Assembly: GCA_015178975.1 (NCBI GenBank)
Contig: WHVD01000030.1
Coordinates: forward strand, 434,001 to 498,000
Reading direction: 5' to 3'
From: Hysterangium stoloniferum
Lineage: Eukaryota; Basidiomycota; Agaricomycetes; Hysterangiales; Hysterangiaceae
DNA length: 64,000 bases
The notes below the pieces were generated by a model. It was not told where the DNA came from and searched no databases. It saw only the letters and a program-made list of their open reading frames with translations. Every line of letters begins with the position of its first letter. The stretch's first letter is position 1. Both the position numbers and the translations under genes were made by a program. This document shows positions 43,138 to 53,548 of the stretch, in pieces.

Positions 43138-44103
43138 ATGTCGATGTTTTACATTCCTCTCCCTAACGAATTCGACTTCTACATGGATCGGACTGGTTCC
43201 TCTCCTGTACAGGGCAAGGTCAACCTCCCTTGCACTTCGTTCGCAACTGCCAGCCTTTTCAACTATGACCCTGTCCCTTCCGATTTCGTTCCCTTCACTC
43301 TTAATGGAACCACTCTCTGGTTTCTCGATCCACATAAATGCGAAGCACTGTTTAATAGACATTTCGACAATTGTCACTTCGTCATTACCGCAGCGCACAA
43401 CCATAACCCAGCCAGCATTGACCCAATCCTGACATTCTATATATCCGATGCTAAGTATTACGAACTTAGTATGCCCCCTGCACCTATGGGAGAATATAAG
43501 GATTTAATTTACAACCCGTTGAAGGCCAGCCTCCCGCTGAACGACCTGAAAACCCTCATACGAGATTATCAGGATCGTGGACTCCAACTCGAGGCGTGGA
43601 CAGCCAAGGCAATGAAATGCGCAGAGCGCATCGGTTCGACCTGCTCTTGGCATTTCCCCAAGCCCCAGCGACGCTTGCCTTATGCACTTGACGAGAACTT
43701 TAGTTTGAAGGACCAAGAAGACGTGGAGCTATGGACCTTTAAAAATCTTTGGGGAATCGACGATGGAAGTGACGACTTCGACAATGAGTATTTGGACCTT
43801 GTCAATCACAGCCTCATTGGGTTGTATCATTTCTTTAGGGGCATGTCAGACGAGCCGTCCGGCTTTGGTTCGCGCAGACAGGGGAATTTCTATCCTACCC
43901 CACCTTCTACTCCGTCTAGCAGCAACACCGCGTTTAGTTCCAACGATGCCAATTTAATTCCTCTTACTCTGGATCCACGTTGTCGCCCCTACCATGCGAC
44001 CAACTCTTCATCCAGTGAAAGCCTTCGCGTTGTGATTAATGGGGGAAGTGATGATTCCGACTCTAGCCTCCCTGAGTTGATCTCAGACATGGAAGACGAC
44101 TAA
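43138..44103 (+). mobile_element. Family E accessory gene after pol (unknown function)
   Basis: An open frame of 321 residues from ATG 43138 (ACAACATGTCGATG context) to 44103, in the place where retroviruses carry env. It has no signal peptide and no membrane segment, so it is not envelope-like. It begins MSMFYIPLPNEFDFYMDR, has a folded-looking body with many aromatic residues (VNLPCTSFATASLFNYDPVP, TLWFLDPHKCEALF, DLIYNPLKASLPLNDLKTLI, VELWTFKNLWGIDDG), a Ser/Pro-rich linker (TPPSTPSSS) and a strongly acidic Ser/Asp C-terminus (DDSDSSLPELISDMEDD). I do not recognise the family. Dense CpG and a clean frame suggest recent selection or recent arrival. A gag-like or DNA/protein-binding role cannot be judged from sequence alone. 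Confidence 0.7.
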
Positions 44104-44129
44104 GACTGCACCGTGACAAGGGGGAATTT

Positions 44130-44845
44130 TGTCATGTAACAGGTAGATTTGATATCAATTACTCAAGCTGCTAACTAAATTGTCACGCTACAGTCCATTC
44201 GTTTGGTTTTTAGTCTCTCATCAGACAGAGTCAATTGTTATAATGCACGTATTCAACATATGAACATTACCAGGTATCTGAGCTATTAATGTTTGATACA
44301 TGTAGTTAGGATACCTGTTTGTGAATGGACAGTAAATATTCAAAATGCATATCATTTCTTAGCTAAAATTAATCTGAGACGATTGTAACAATCATGCACA
44401 GCCACACTATATTTCAATCATGCGCAGTTATTATGTAGCAACTGTAGTTTGTATGCAGTAATGCGCAGTTGCGCAGCACCATGCCTATGTATTTAAACAG
44501 CTGAGCTGGATCACGAAAATATAACTTTTGAACCCTCTAAACTAGACAACTTTGTCACATTTGCATTTGTGCATCTTATTCCACCTGTTCCAGGTTTACA
44601 GGATATTACCTTTCTCAGGTTAACGAGAATCACCCTTATTACTAATGTGACTTATCTTAGTTACACACTCCAAATGAAAGCTATTCGTTCGTCTTCTGAT
44701 ATTTCACTTTATCTTTAACTACTATTAAACAAGAACCCTAAACTAATAGTCTATTGACACACTCATCCCTTTCATATATAACAAGTTGATTTCTTTAAGT
44801 TACTGCTAAGTACCTAAGGACTCTCAGCCTAAGACATACATCACA
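44130..44845 (+). mobile_element. Family E 3' LTR
   Basis: 716 bp with TG..CA ends, a polypurine tract directly upstream, and a TATA-like stretch (TATTTAAACAGC, about 44489). It contains a repeated CATGCGCAGTT-type element (about 44417, 44460) and lacks the LTR core motif shared by the other families. Confidence 0.78.
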
Positions 44846-45336
44846 GTAACCCTCAGACTATTTCCTTTTCTTGTAATCCTGCTCGGTTATTTCACAGCCT
44901 CCAAACTAATCATAACCTTCCCATTCCTAGTCAAGCTTATTTGTCAATACCATTTTCCGCTCTTCTCCTAGTTAGTATTTTCTAGAACCAAATACTTGTA
45001 TATGAACCCACTGTAGTTGTAGTTACTAGGCAATCAGAATATTGACTCAGAATACCCTCTTACACCTCTAGAAGTCTCATACTAAGTATCCCACTATCTG
45101 CCTTCACGTGCACTTGCCCACTCTCAGTTCCCAACCCCTTGGCCTGACACTCAACTTATCCTTCAGTTCTTATCAGTAACTCACCGAGAGGTACTCGTCA
45201 GGACTAGTCTTCGCCCATCCGAAATTTAAGGACACCCAACGGATAATTGCAAGGGCACAGCACATAAGCTGAAGCCAAGTCCTTCCAATCAGTCCCCATC
45301 GGCCTACCGACATTAGTCAGTTTTCAGTTCTTAACA
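44846..45336 (+). mobile_element. Family A LTR, right part, split by family E
   Basis: Matches family A LTRs from the GTAACCCTCGGACTATTTCC position to the CAGTTCTTAACA end (45336). The first part would lie left of the family E insertion but is not preserved here. The core motif is at about 45254-45281. Confidence 0.82.
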
Positions 45337-48300
45337 ATCAAAACCTTTTCAATGAGCAGGCCTGAATAAACTATTTTTAGCATACCCAAAAATGGATATT
45401 ACATAATAATATTTTAGACACTGATTCTACACATGTTTAGCTATATACTGTATTTATTTGAGATTTCTTACTATTTTATCTCTCCTGGTAGTAGCCTGCC
45501 AATATGCAAATGTCAAACATTGACAAGGTTTTGTACATACAGCCCTGACTTCAACTCTGAACCCACACCTGATAATGCACCTGGGGACTACTCCAATACT
45601 CTTTCTGAGTTGTGACAAAGAATAAGACATGTCTCTAGAAGGTGAGCTCCAATCACAATTTATCTACTGTTCTTGTTGTTTGCCCACTTTGAACATATCC
45701 CTTGCTATCTTCCTTTCTGTCTTGTTTTATGTCTGAATTGGTATTATAATACCTCCTAGACATATATAACTCAGGTAGTTCTATATTTACCAACCAACCC
45801 AAAGATCCACTATGTTTATATTAACCAAAGTTTATCTTTACTAAGAATATTGACTTCTCACTTTTTTGTCTCAACTTGTTGGATCACCTTCATGTTTCCC
45901 AAGTTGCAGTCTATCTTCCTCACTTTTGACCTCTAATCTTCCCAAGTATCTTTCATTACTTATTTGGACCTATCTTGATCCCAATATGACTTAACATATG
46001 TATATCCAATCTTGGACCTCCTTGGACCTGAGAACATGTTAAGTACTTGCTTGTTTGAAATAATGACAACTCAATATATTGCAATGGTGCAGCACAGAAG
46101 ATGAAGCCAAATCCTTCTGATATTTGTAATCCTTGATTGTTGACACATACTTTCGCAGTTTTGACATCTGACTCCTAGAGCTGAGCTTCTTAGATAATGT
46201 CAAATCTAAGACATTTTAGCACAGCTAGCTACTTTACTACCTATTTAAAGTCTATTTTCTCCAGAAACTGTGAGTTTCTAGAATATTTCAAGAAAGCATC
46301 TATGTGTGTTAAGTTCATAAAATTTACCCAGGCTTTCTGGGGAATATTTTGGGGCTTTCTGGAAATAGTCTTGGGGATTGTCTGTGGAGTTTCCAGGAAG
46401 TCATCTAGGGGGTATTGCAATATTACCAGGGTATAAGAAGGACTTGACTGTGCCCTCACATGATTGTTGTTCATAATTAAATTTGCATTGGTCCAGGAAC
46501 TCCATGAGGTCTGAGAATACATTAGGGAACTGGGATTTGGAAGGCCCAATGGCTCTGGAAATATATGGGTGAAGAAGAGTAGTCAAATGACAAAAAAGGA
46601 GGTTGAGTTGCAGGTTATGAGAAGGACTTGGCTTCAGCTTATGTGCTGGGCCCTCATACACACATTTCGGTGTCATTATTTCAACATCCCTTGTCCTCTC
46701 TCTTCCACTCTCATGGAACCTCAACCATTATTTCTTCATGGTGACAGTGATGACAATGAGAAGATCAGGGGACAACAATGATGGTGATGTGGAGGAGGAG
46801 AAGGAGGATGAAGTGGAGGAGTTGGTGGGAGCTGACTGGTGAGTACTCACACCTTTTGCTTTTTAATATTTCTCTTCTCAATAGGAAGCCAATTGTGAGT
46901 CTGCTATCCTGTGAACACAGTGGCAGTGGTCCACTGCATGCCTTCCCATGGGCCTGAATAAGGCTTGTGTGCAGTGGAACAGGGAAAATAAGGGGTGCAG
47001 CGAGCAGGGAAATAGATTTGTCTTCAAGGCATCATATCAGCATGTCCTTCATCTCAGGCAGGAAGACCTCCAAAGTCATTGTGTGGTTAACCAAATGAAG
47101 AAAGGTCTGGAGACCCCTGAAGCTTCTGAAGGAAGGACTCAGTGGTTGAGACTGGGGATGAGGGCACTTGTGTAGAGTCATTAAATTGGTGTAGGAGTTA
47201 TAATAGCATTTTGTCATGCTTCTGTTGGCAATTCATCAATCAACTCAGGCTGTAGTAGGTGAAGGATAGGTCAAGAGCTGATTCATGAAGAGAGCATTCC
47301 AGGATCTGAATGTAAATGTAGTGATGGTCCACCTTGGGTACAGATTTGGTTCTCCTGAGTATCACATGCAGAATTTGCAGAGTGTTATGATGTGTAATGA
47401 GTAATTTAACTACATAGTTGAACAGATCTTTCCTAATGGATCGAATTCATTTTCTTTTGACAGTTACCAAAGTCTCCAACCATTCAGGGAGCTGGTTACT
47501 CAGCTTATCAAGAGTTCCTGGCTGGGAGAAAATAGTTTCCATTGATGTGATGTTGGAAAGCCTCCTAGCCAAATAGATATGGTTTCTGGCATCCCCAGTA
47601 TTGGGCTGAATCATTTAGGGAGATGTCATTGATCTCCTCAGTCTCAAAATGGGGAGAGTAGAAAGACCACCATCCATTGGCTCAGAAAAAACTAGCTCAC
47701 CCTGGTACATTTGCTGGAGTATAACCTGTCAAGGCAGAAACATGAGCTTGCATTTTGGGGAGGTATATTTGAGTCATAGGCCAAGGTGCTTGACGGTTCA
47801 AAATTCAAGCTGGCTTCAGACTAATCCATGAGAGTATTTCTTGGCATAGTAACTTTGGCCAGCCAGGATTCCTTACCAGGAGATTGACCTTGTGTTGTCA
47901 AGGAAGTTTTCCTAGTCATGACATTACTTGGGAGTCCCCCGATGCTGGATCTCCTTCTAGGATGGATGATTCCAAATGGTGTTGGTATTCTTGAGGTTTC
48001 TTCACCACCCACAGTCATAGTTGATACTAAAAATTAAACATAGAATATTTTCAAACTTATCCTTTGCAGGGAGAGAGTAGTCTGGCTAAGATCACCACTG
48101 TGAAGAGTTGTGTGAATTACCACTTTGTGTGCAAAGAATGTTGACTGTCAAAGTACAGCAGAATGTGTATGTATTGACTCCTTAAGTACAGCAGAATGTG
48201 TATGTATTGACTCCTTAAGTACAGCAGAATGTGTATGTATTGACTCCTTAAGTACAGCAGAATGTGTATGTATTGACTCCTTAAGTACAGCAGAATGTGT

Positions 48301-48949
48301 ATGTATTGACTCCTTAAGTATAAGACTAACTAAGTAGAACATGGAATAGAACTAGGTAAATGGTAATAATTGTGGTCAAAATTAATGATAAGGTTGCTTC
48401 AAGACAGCAATTATAAGGACTTGATCAAGGGAATCAACCTTATAGGCTCAATTCCCTGAGATGTGTTTTGGGAAACAGGGAAAGGTTCAGTTGACATTAA
48501 TGTTACTCAAGGATATAAGAAGAGTTTGAGTTGGAGGAGTGTGATTGAAGATGTTGTATCAACAACAGGCTTCAAACTGAGTGTTGATTCTCAACCCTTA
48601 TGGTACAAGGTCAGTGGATGAATTAAAGGGTATTGATGTGTGGATGCTGTCTGAAACAGTAGAGATAATACCCAAACCTCAACTTGCACACTGCTGCATG
48701 TTGGGGTTTCTGGGTAAAAGGTCTCTTGATTTAGGACCTAGTGCACTCACACAAGTATACATAGCATTTCAAACTAACTATAGATTGAGATATTTAAAGA
48801 ATATCTTAATTGAAATATATTGAATAAAATATAGAAAATATTAAAGAAAATATTAGATGTCCCAAGTTGAAGGGAGAAAACATAAGAGAAGATTATACTG
48901 ATCCCCTTACACTTGATCTTTGAACTTATTAACAGATTCAAGATGGGAA
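45337..48949. mobile_element. CpG-depleted transposon graveyard
   Basis: About 3.6 kb of AT-rich relic sequence with only a handful of CG dinucleotides. Recognisable pieces are LTR core motifs at about 46085-46113 (+) and 46622-46650 (-) and a 33-bp minisatellite at 48154-48322. The rest has lost recognisable coding; the short open frames (for example 46948-47175) match nothing I know. Confidence 0.6.
48154..48322 (+). repeat. 33-bp minisatellite, about 5 copies
   Basis: Perfect units of 33 bp containing AGTACAGCAGAATGTGTATG followed by TATTGACTCCTTA. Because 33 is a multiple of three, an 11-residue peptide repeat (STAECVCIDSL) appears in frame, with no supporting gene structure. Confidence 0.95.
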
Positions 48950-49410
48950 GGAGTCTGATGTGGCTCAAAGCCCATGTGAGGGTGACAGCCTATGTCCAAG
49001 CATGAATGGGGTCTCCTGTGTACTGGAATGAGGCACATTGTTGTGGCTACACTTAGTGAATGGGAGAAGTTCATCCTACTCATCTCATCTTTCATTGATC
49101 CAGACCTTTAAGTACTGTTCCATTTCTTGGTTGACCTGTTCAGTCTGACCATCCACCTGAGGATAGTATGTTGTGGTGGGGGACAGTTTGATTCCCAGTA
49201 GATAAGACAATTCTCAAGTGAACTCAGCCACAAATTGCATGCCTTCATCAGATACCACTTGTCTAGGTAATCCATGCAATTTCCACATTTGAGTGAAAAA
49301 CAGTCACACAGCCTCTAATGCTGTGATCATGGTGTTGGTCAGGATGAAGTGAGCTCACTTGCTTGTGGAGTCTACCACCACCATGATGAAGTTGAAATAA
49401 TGAGCCTCAG
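48950..49410 (-). mobile_element. Gypsy integrase relic
   Basis: On the minus strand an integrase-core-like pattern is readable: FNFIMVVVDSTSK near 49395, GLPRQVVSDEG near 49250, then YPQVDGQTEQVNQEMEQYLK near 49150-49110 and a short C-terminal stretch. Several breaks and almost no CG remain, so it is very old. It is distinct from the integrases of families D and E. Confidence 0.7.
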
Positions 49411-49597
49411 GAAGGGAAAGTGTGAAGATCTGTTCCCAGAGACTCCATGGAGTATTTCCCAGACATCATATCAGGGTTCTGAACTACCATCTGGACTAGT
49501 ATCAAGATCCAGAATCCACTGGAACCTGACCATCCTCCCTCAAGTACCCTTCAACTCAAATCCCATTCTGGTATTCTGCCCTCAACTAGGCACCTCC

Positions 49598-50430
49598 TGT
49601 TATGACCTGGAACTCATTGGACTCTGCCCTTTCCCAGATAGCATCCCCAAGTGTCCTTGGTCATTTCCCAACCTGGACTCCCCACATTTGTGCTATATAC
49701 ATACATCTTTAATCCATGACCTGACCTTCACCCAATCATCCCTGTCAACTTGTCACTTCTCTATACCAAGGTTCCAACCTGCCTGGAACCCGTGGCTTTC
49801 CTGGAAATATGCACACTTAGTCATCATAGTGTTAGGATCCATTTCCAGATAGTATTGGATATCTGTGGATATCCCGACTCGCTTACTTTATTCCACATTT
49901 GGTAACTGACTAGTTGACAGATGTTCATTTGTTTATTTATTGTTCTTGCCCTTATTCCCCAATCTATCCTATCCTTGTATCCTCATTTATCTACTTGTTA
50001 TTATATGCTTATTTTGGAAACAGTTCCAAATAGGTCTTATTATACTTCCAGACTTGTAGTACACTAATTGGAACATCTATATAGTCTTCCATAGTCTGTA
50101 CTTACTCCTTAGTTTTAATCTCAGCTTAGTTAATCTGCTCCTTTGTTCTTTCTGTACACTCAATATCCAAAACCCTCCAGACTTCTGATATCCAGAACTC
50201 TCTGGACTCCAAGTATCCATAAACACTCTGGCATATATCTGCCCCCCTGAAATATGGATACCCAAGTGAGTGCATGAGGGCACAGCACATAAGCTGAAGC
50301 CAACGCCATCTCATACTCTGGTATTATTCCAATGCTCCCCAGACTAATCCCTGGAAACTCTTATCCACTGGAATATCTTCCCAGAGATCTGCAACTGAAC
50401 AGAAAGTCAAGATATGACAACTCAATCCAA
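49598..50430 (+). mobile_element. Old LTR relic, family D-like
   Basis: Begins TGTTATGACCTGG with a following ...TTGGACTCTGCCC that resembles the start of the family D LTR, and carries the core motif (CAGCACATAAGCTGAAGCCA) at about 50284. Almost all CG sites are lost. The right border is uncertain. Confidence 0.5.
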
Positions 50431-51680
50431 CAAGAATTTGATTGCTAATTTTCAGTTGTTCCTACTCCCTGAAAGGATCCACTTCATAACCAGTGACCTC
50501 AACCAGAGATGAACACAACAACCTTATGTCTGACTCTGGAGAGGATACTGCCTGGATAAGCATTAAGAGTTGAAGAATCAATTGAAATTTTGAGAAAAGA
50601 TGCTCCTCAGACATGTGTAGAGTATCAAAGAAAATTCAATCCCATTGAAAAAAATATGAGTGGTATATTACAAGCAGTAACAATTTCTGATTCTTTAATT
50701 ATCAATCTTAAATCAGAGAAAATTTCACAAATAAAAGGATTAACTGATTCAGGATCTAGTCACATATTTATGGACAATCCATTCACCCAAAAAAGAATCT
50801 TTCATATGATTGACTCAATAATCCACTATTGTTAAAATTAATTAATGGATCTATTCCAACATCTGGGATGATTACACATACAACCACCTTACAAGTATAT
50901 TTTCCAATTGGACAAACTCAAGAATTACAATTCTTTTTAACCAATCTGGACTCATCTTATCAAGTGGTATTAGAACTCAACTGGCTGAAGCAATACAATC
51001 CTGAGATTAACTGGTGATCTTGCCATATGTATGTGTATCATTTGAACTTACTTCAACACATTTGACAAACCCAAATCTGATTCAACCATCACTTGAGACA
51101 TTATCAGAAAAGAAGCATGCTTCAACCTCAGCAAGTCATTCATTTATTTCTGAGAAAAATCATGAAAAATCAAAAGCCAAGACTCTCAATCCAAGTATAA
51201 ATATAGTGAATCAGAAAACATACATATTTGTAAGCTGCAAAAGCTAAAGATTCACAAACATCTATGGTTTTTACATATTAGGACCATGAAACCCATTAGG
51301 ACCCAGTTCTTACCATATCAGCACCTACCTCCCTGTTTACAAGATGATCCACCAACAAGATATCCTGGATCCCTGTCACAAATGTACAAGATCAAATTCT
51401 GACAATATTTTGACTTGACTTTCCTTTGACATTCATTCAACTTTCCTTCAACTTGACTTCCAACTTAACTTCTCAGTCTGACATCATTTGTGATTTCATT
51501 CCTATGTCATATACTATTCATTTATTTAAGGCATAACAGGGCAATGAAAGGAGTGAGGAAAGCCAGTCAGAAACCCTGTATTATAACCATATCCTTATTT
51601 CACTATATTACTAATCAAGTCACACTCTCTCACACTCTCTCTATATATTTTCTTACATAATGTTGTAACCTTCAACATAA
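50431..51680 (+). mobile_element. Gypsy gag/protease relic
   Basis: A plus-strand stretch at about 50590-51020 resembles the family D gag end and protease region (a GLTDSGSSHIFMDNPFTQK-like core, about 50740-50795; then FLTNLDSSYQVVLELNWLKQ, about 50936-50995). Broken, CpG-poor and old. From about 51250 nothing is recognisable up to the Helitron-like copy. Confidence 0.6.
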
Positions 51681-51683
51681 TTA

Positions 51684-52057
51684 CAAGCCTGGGAACCCTC
51701 ACTATGCTGCAGGGTGGTCACTGTGTGACCTGCCCCACTGCTTGCTGTGGACTCCAGCTTGTGGGGGGCTTTGCCCCCCAAACCCCCCCTGCATTGACAA
51801 CTTTTAAGTATTTCTAAAGCTCATTGTTTGAGAAAGGAATCCTTTTTAAATAGAAAAAGTCTTTAAAGAACGGAAAGTCTCTAAAGAACGGAAAGTCTTT
51901 AAAGAATGGAAAGTCTTTAAAGAACGGAAAGTCTTTAAAGAACGGAAAGTCTTTAAAGAACGGAAAGTCTTTAAAGAACGGAAAGTCTTTAAAGAACGGA
52001 AAGTCTTTAAAGAACGGAAAGTCTTTAAAGAACGGAAAGTCTTTAAAGAACGGAAAG
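51684..52057 (-). mobile_element. Second Helitron-like copy (3' part)
   Basis: Reading on the minus strand the last ~150 bases match 37660-37812: GGTTTGGGGGGC palindrome, CACAG..GTGGGGCAGGTCAC, CCACCCTGCAG, and the terminus AGGGTTCCCAGGCTTG at 51684, again followed by T. Upstream comes an 18-bp minisatellite (51850-52057) instead of the left copy's longer set. The remainder is cut by the LTR relic at 52058. CG sites of the left copy are mostly TG or CA here, so this copy is older. Confidence 0.65.
51850..52057 (-). repeat. 18-bp minisatellite, about 11 copies
   Basis: Units of AAAGAACGGAAAGTCTTT, nearly perfect apart from single changes in the first three. The unit has partial dyad symmetry (AAAG..CTTT) and shares GAACGGAAAG with the reverse complement of the 18-bp unit at 37456-37652. 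Confidence 0.95.
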
Positions 52058-52761
52058 TGTGAGAGGTATCCTTTTCATGGGAATGTAACTATCTTATTAG
52101 ACTATATTCCCCATTATTTTCTCTTATTTTCTACTATTTTTTCTATCATCTAATCCTTTGATAATATGCATTTATTGTATGTAGTTTAAAGATCTATGTA
52201 TGTATGCCTGTGGGTACATAGACCTTATGAGCACTTACCTATTGTCACACCTATGTACACTAGTGGGCAAAGTTAGAAACTCAGACACTTTTTACCCTGT
52301 AACCATGACTTACCCAGACACCCTTTCTAGTGTCCTGTAAGTTGTGATTGGGGTATCATCTTGGTCATCCTGAACAACTTTCAACTCAAACTCACAACAA
52401 CTTCTTAGCTTCACACTGAATAGTCGAAGCTCAAACTATAATCAGCTTCAACTTGCAACTTGTGTTACTTGTATAACTCTCTCTCTCTCTCTAACTCATT
52501 ACTCTATCAACTCACTCCTTAGAATCGTACTGTAAGGTCTATTCTATTCTTTTTTAGTTGTCTTAATCGTCTTACAGCTACTTAAGTCAACTAAAACCAT
52601 TTTGTTATCTATATTGTACTTTGATAGTCAATATACTGTCATGTTGTACCTAGACAGTTGATATTCTTCATATAGAGAGCAGTCAGAACTTCCACAACTC
52701 TTCACACATACAGACCTCCTAGCCTTCCACTTAGTCTCCCCTTGTTCCTGACACCTTAACA
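52058..52761. mobile_element. LTR relic, family F
   Basis: TGTGAGAGGTATCC to ACACCTTAACA. It follows the order of the solo LTR at 2836-3503: the AACTCAGACACTTTTTACCC, TTCACACTGAATAGTCGAAG and CTTCAACTTGCAACTT regions correspond. No matching flanks; CpG-poor and old. Confidence 0.6.
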
Positions 52762-53040
52762 ATGTCCCCCCCTGCATGACTGGAACAACTCTGGAATGAC
52801 TTCAAAGTATGTATTTGTGATGGTTTGGGGTTCTTGCATTGGGGTATGTTGGGGGCTCATTTAAAAGTGATGACACAGTATCATTATGGGAAGCACAACA
52901 TATTAATATCTCAATATGACAAAGTTGTCCCAACTTTTATCATTAATAAGAGTTCTCCTGCATATAAAATTTTGGTGCATTCAAAAGCTACTATTCCATA
53001 GAGTACTGGAAAATTGTTGAATAGGTAATAACTTGATGTG
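52762..53040 (+). pseudogene. Tc1-like transposase relic (weak)
   Basis: About 52805-52860 reads VMVWGSCIG..., which resembles the VMVWG strand of Tc1-like transposases near the first catalytic Asp. Little else aligns and the frame is soon lost, so this is only a candidate remnant. Confidence 0.3.
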
Positions 53041-53548
53041 AATAGTTAGCCAGAACGGTTTCGTCATGTATGGATCCTTACTCAGTACATTTACTGTGTA
53101 AATGTACTATCTTTTGCTATTTTTCATGTCAATACACTATGTAAAGGAGCCATGACAATTGTAAAGCTGGGGAAATAAATCTATACAGCACAAAAGATCG
53201 ACGAATAATTTTTTTTTAAATTCAGTCCCAAACACTACATCTCTCACAGGATTCCCAAACGTGCAGGCTTTATGACGCATAAAATTACCTTTTGGGCATG
53301 TTTGCATAATGGCGGCGGAATTGGGAAGACAAATACTTACACAGGAAGACAGCTCAATTCAAGGATGGATCGTAGAAATGAAAACATGTAATGAAGAAAC
53401 GGAATCAACAAAAGGAGCAATCATGGTGGCCAGTGGCAGAAAAACGAGGCGAGGATTATGATGGATGTGTAGGTTCGTTCATTGGAACATCCGAATCCGC
53501 TGTTTGATCTATCGGATACGTCTCACTGGCCTGTCACCGCATTGACGT
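53041..53548. other. Boundary between transposon block and host genes
   Basis: No feature recognised. CG dinucleotides reappear from about 53180 onward, marking the change from decayed transposon sequence to host DNA. Confidence 0.4.

Larger units (their letters stand above)
41934..44845 (+). mobile_element. Ty3/Gypsy element, family E: 5'-truncated, with extra gene after pol
   Basis: The 3' portion of a Gypsy element unrelated in LTR to families A and D. It begins within the integrase core; the parts upstream are missing. Integrase plus chromodomain run to 43015, an additional open frame follows at 43138-44103, then a polypurine tract (about 44117-44127, AAGGGGGAA) and a 3' LTR (44130-44845, TGTCATGTAACAGG to CATACATCACA, 716 bp). 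At its right border sequence continues as family A LTR from GTAACCCTCAGAC, so it inserted into a family A LTR. The remaining frames are open and CpG-rich: recent but incomplete. Confidence 0.85.

Noticed and set aside
43138-44103. Envelope gene of a retrovirus-like element
   Set aside because: No signal peptide, no transmembrane segment and no cysteine-rich ectodomain are visible; the position alone is not enough.
48125-48342. Repeats with regular spacing resembling a CRISPR array
   Set aside because: Units are directly abutting and identical with no unique spacers, and the DNA is fungal; it is a 33-bp minisatellite.
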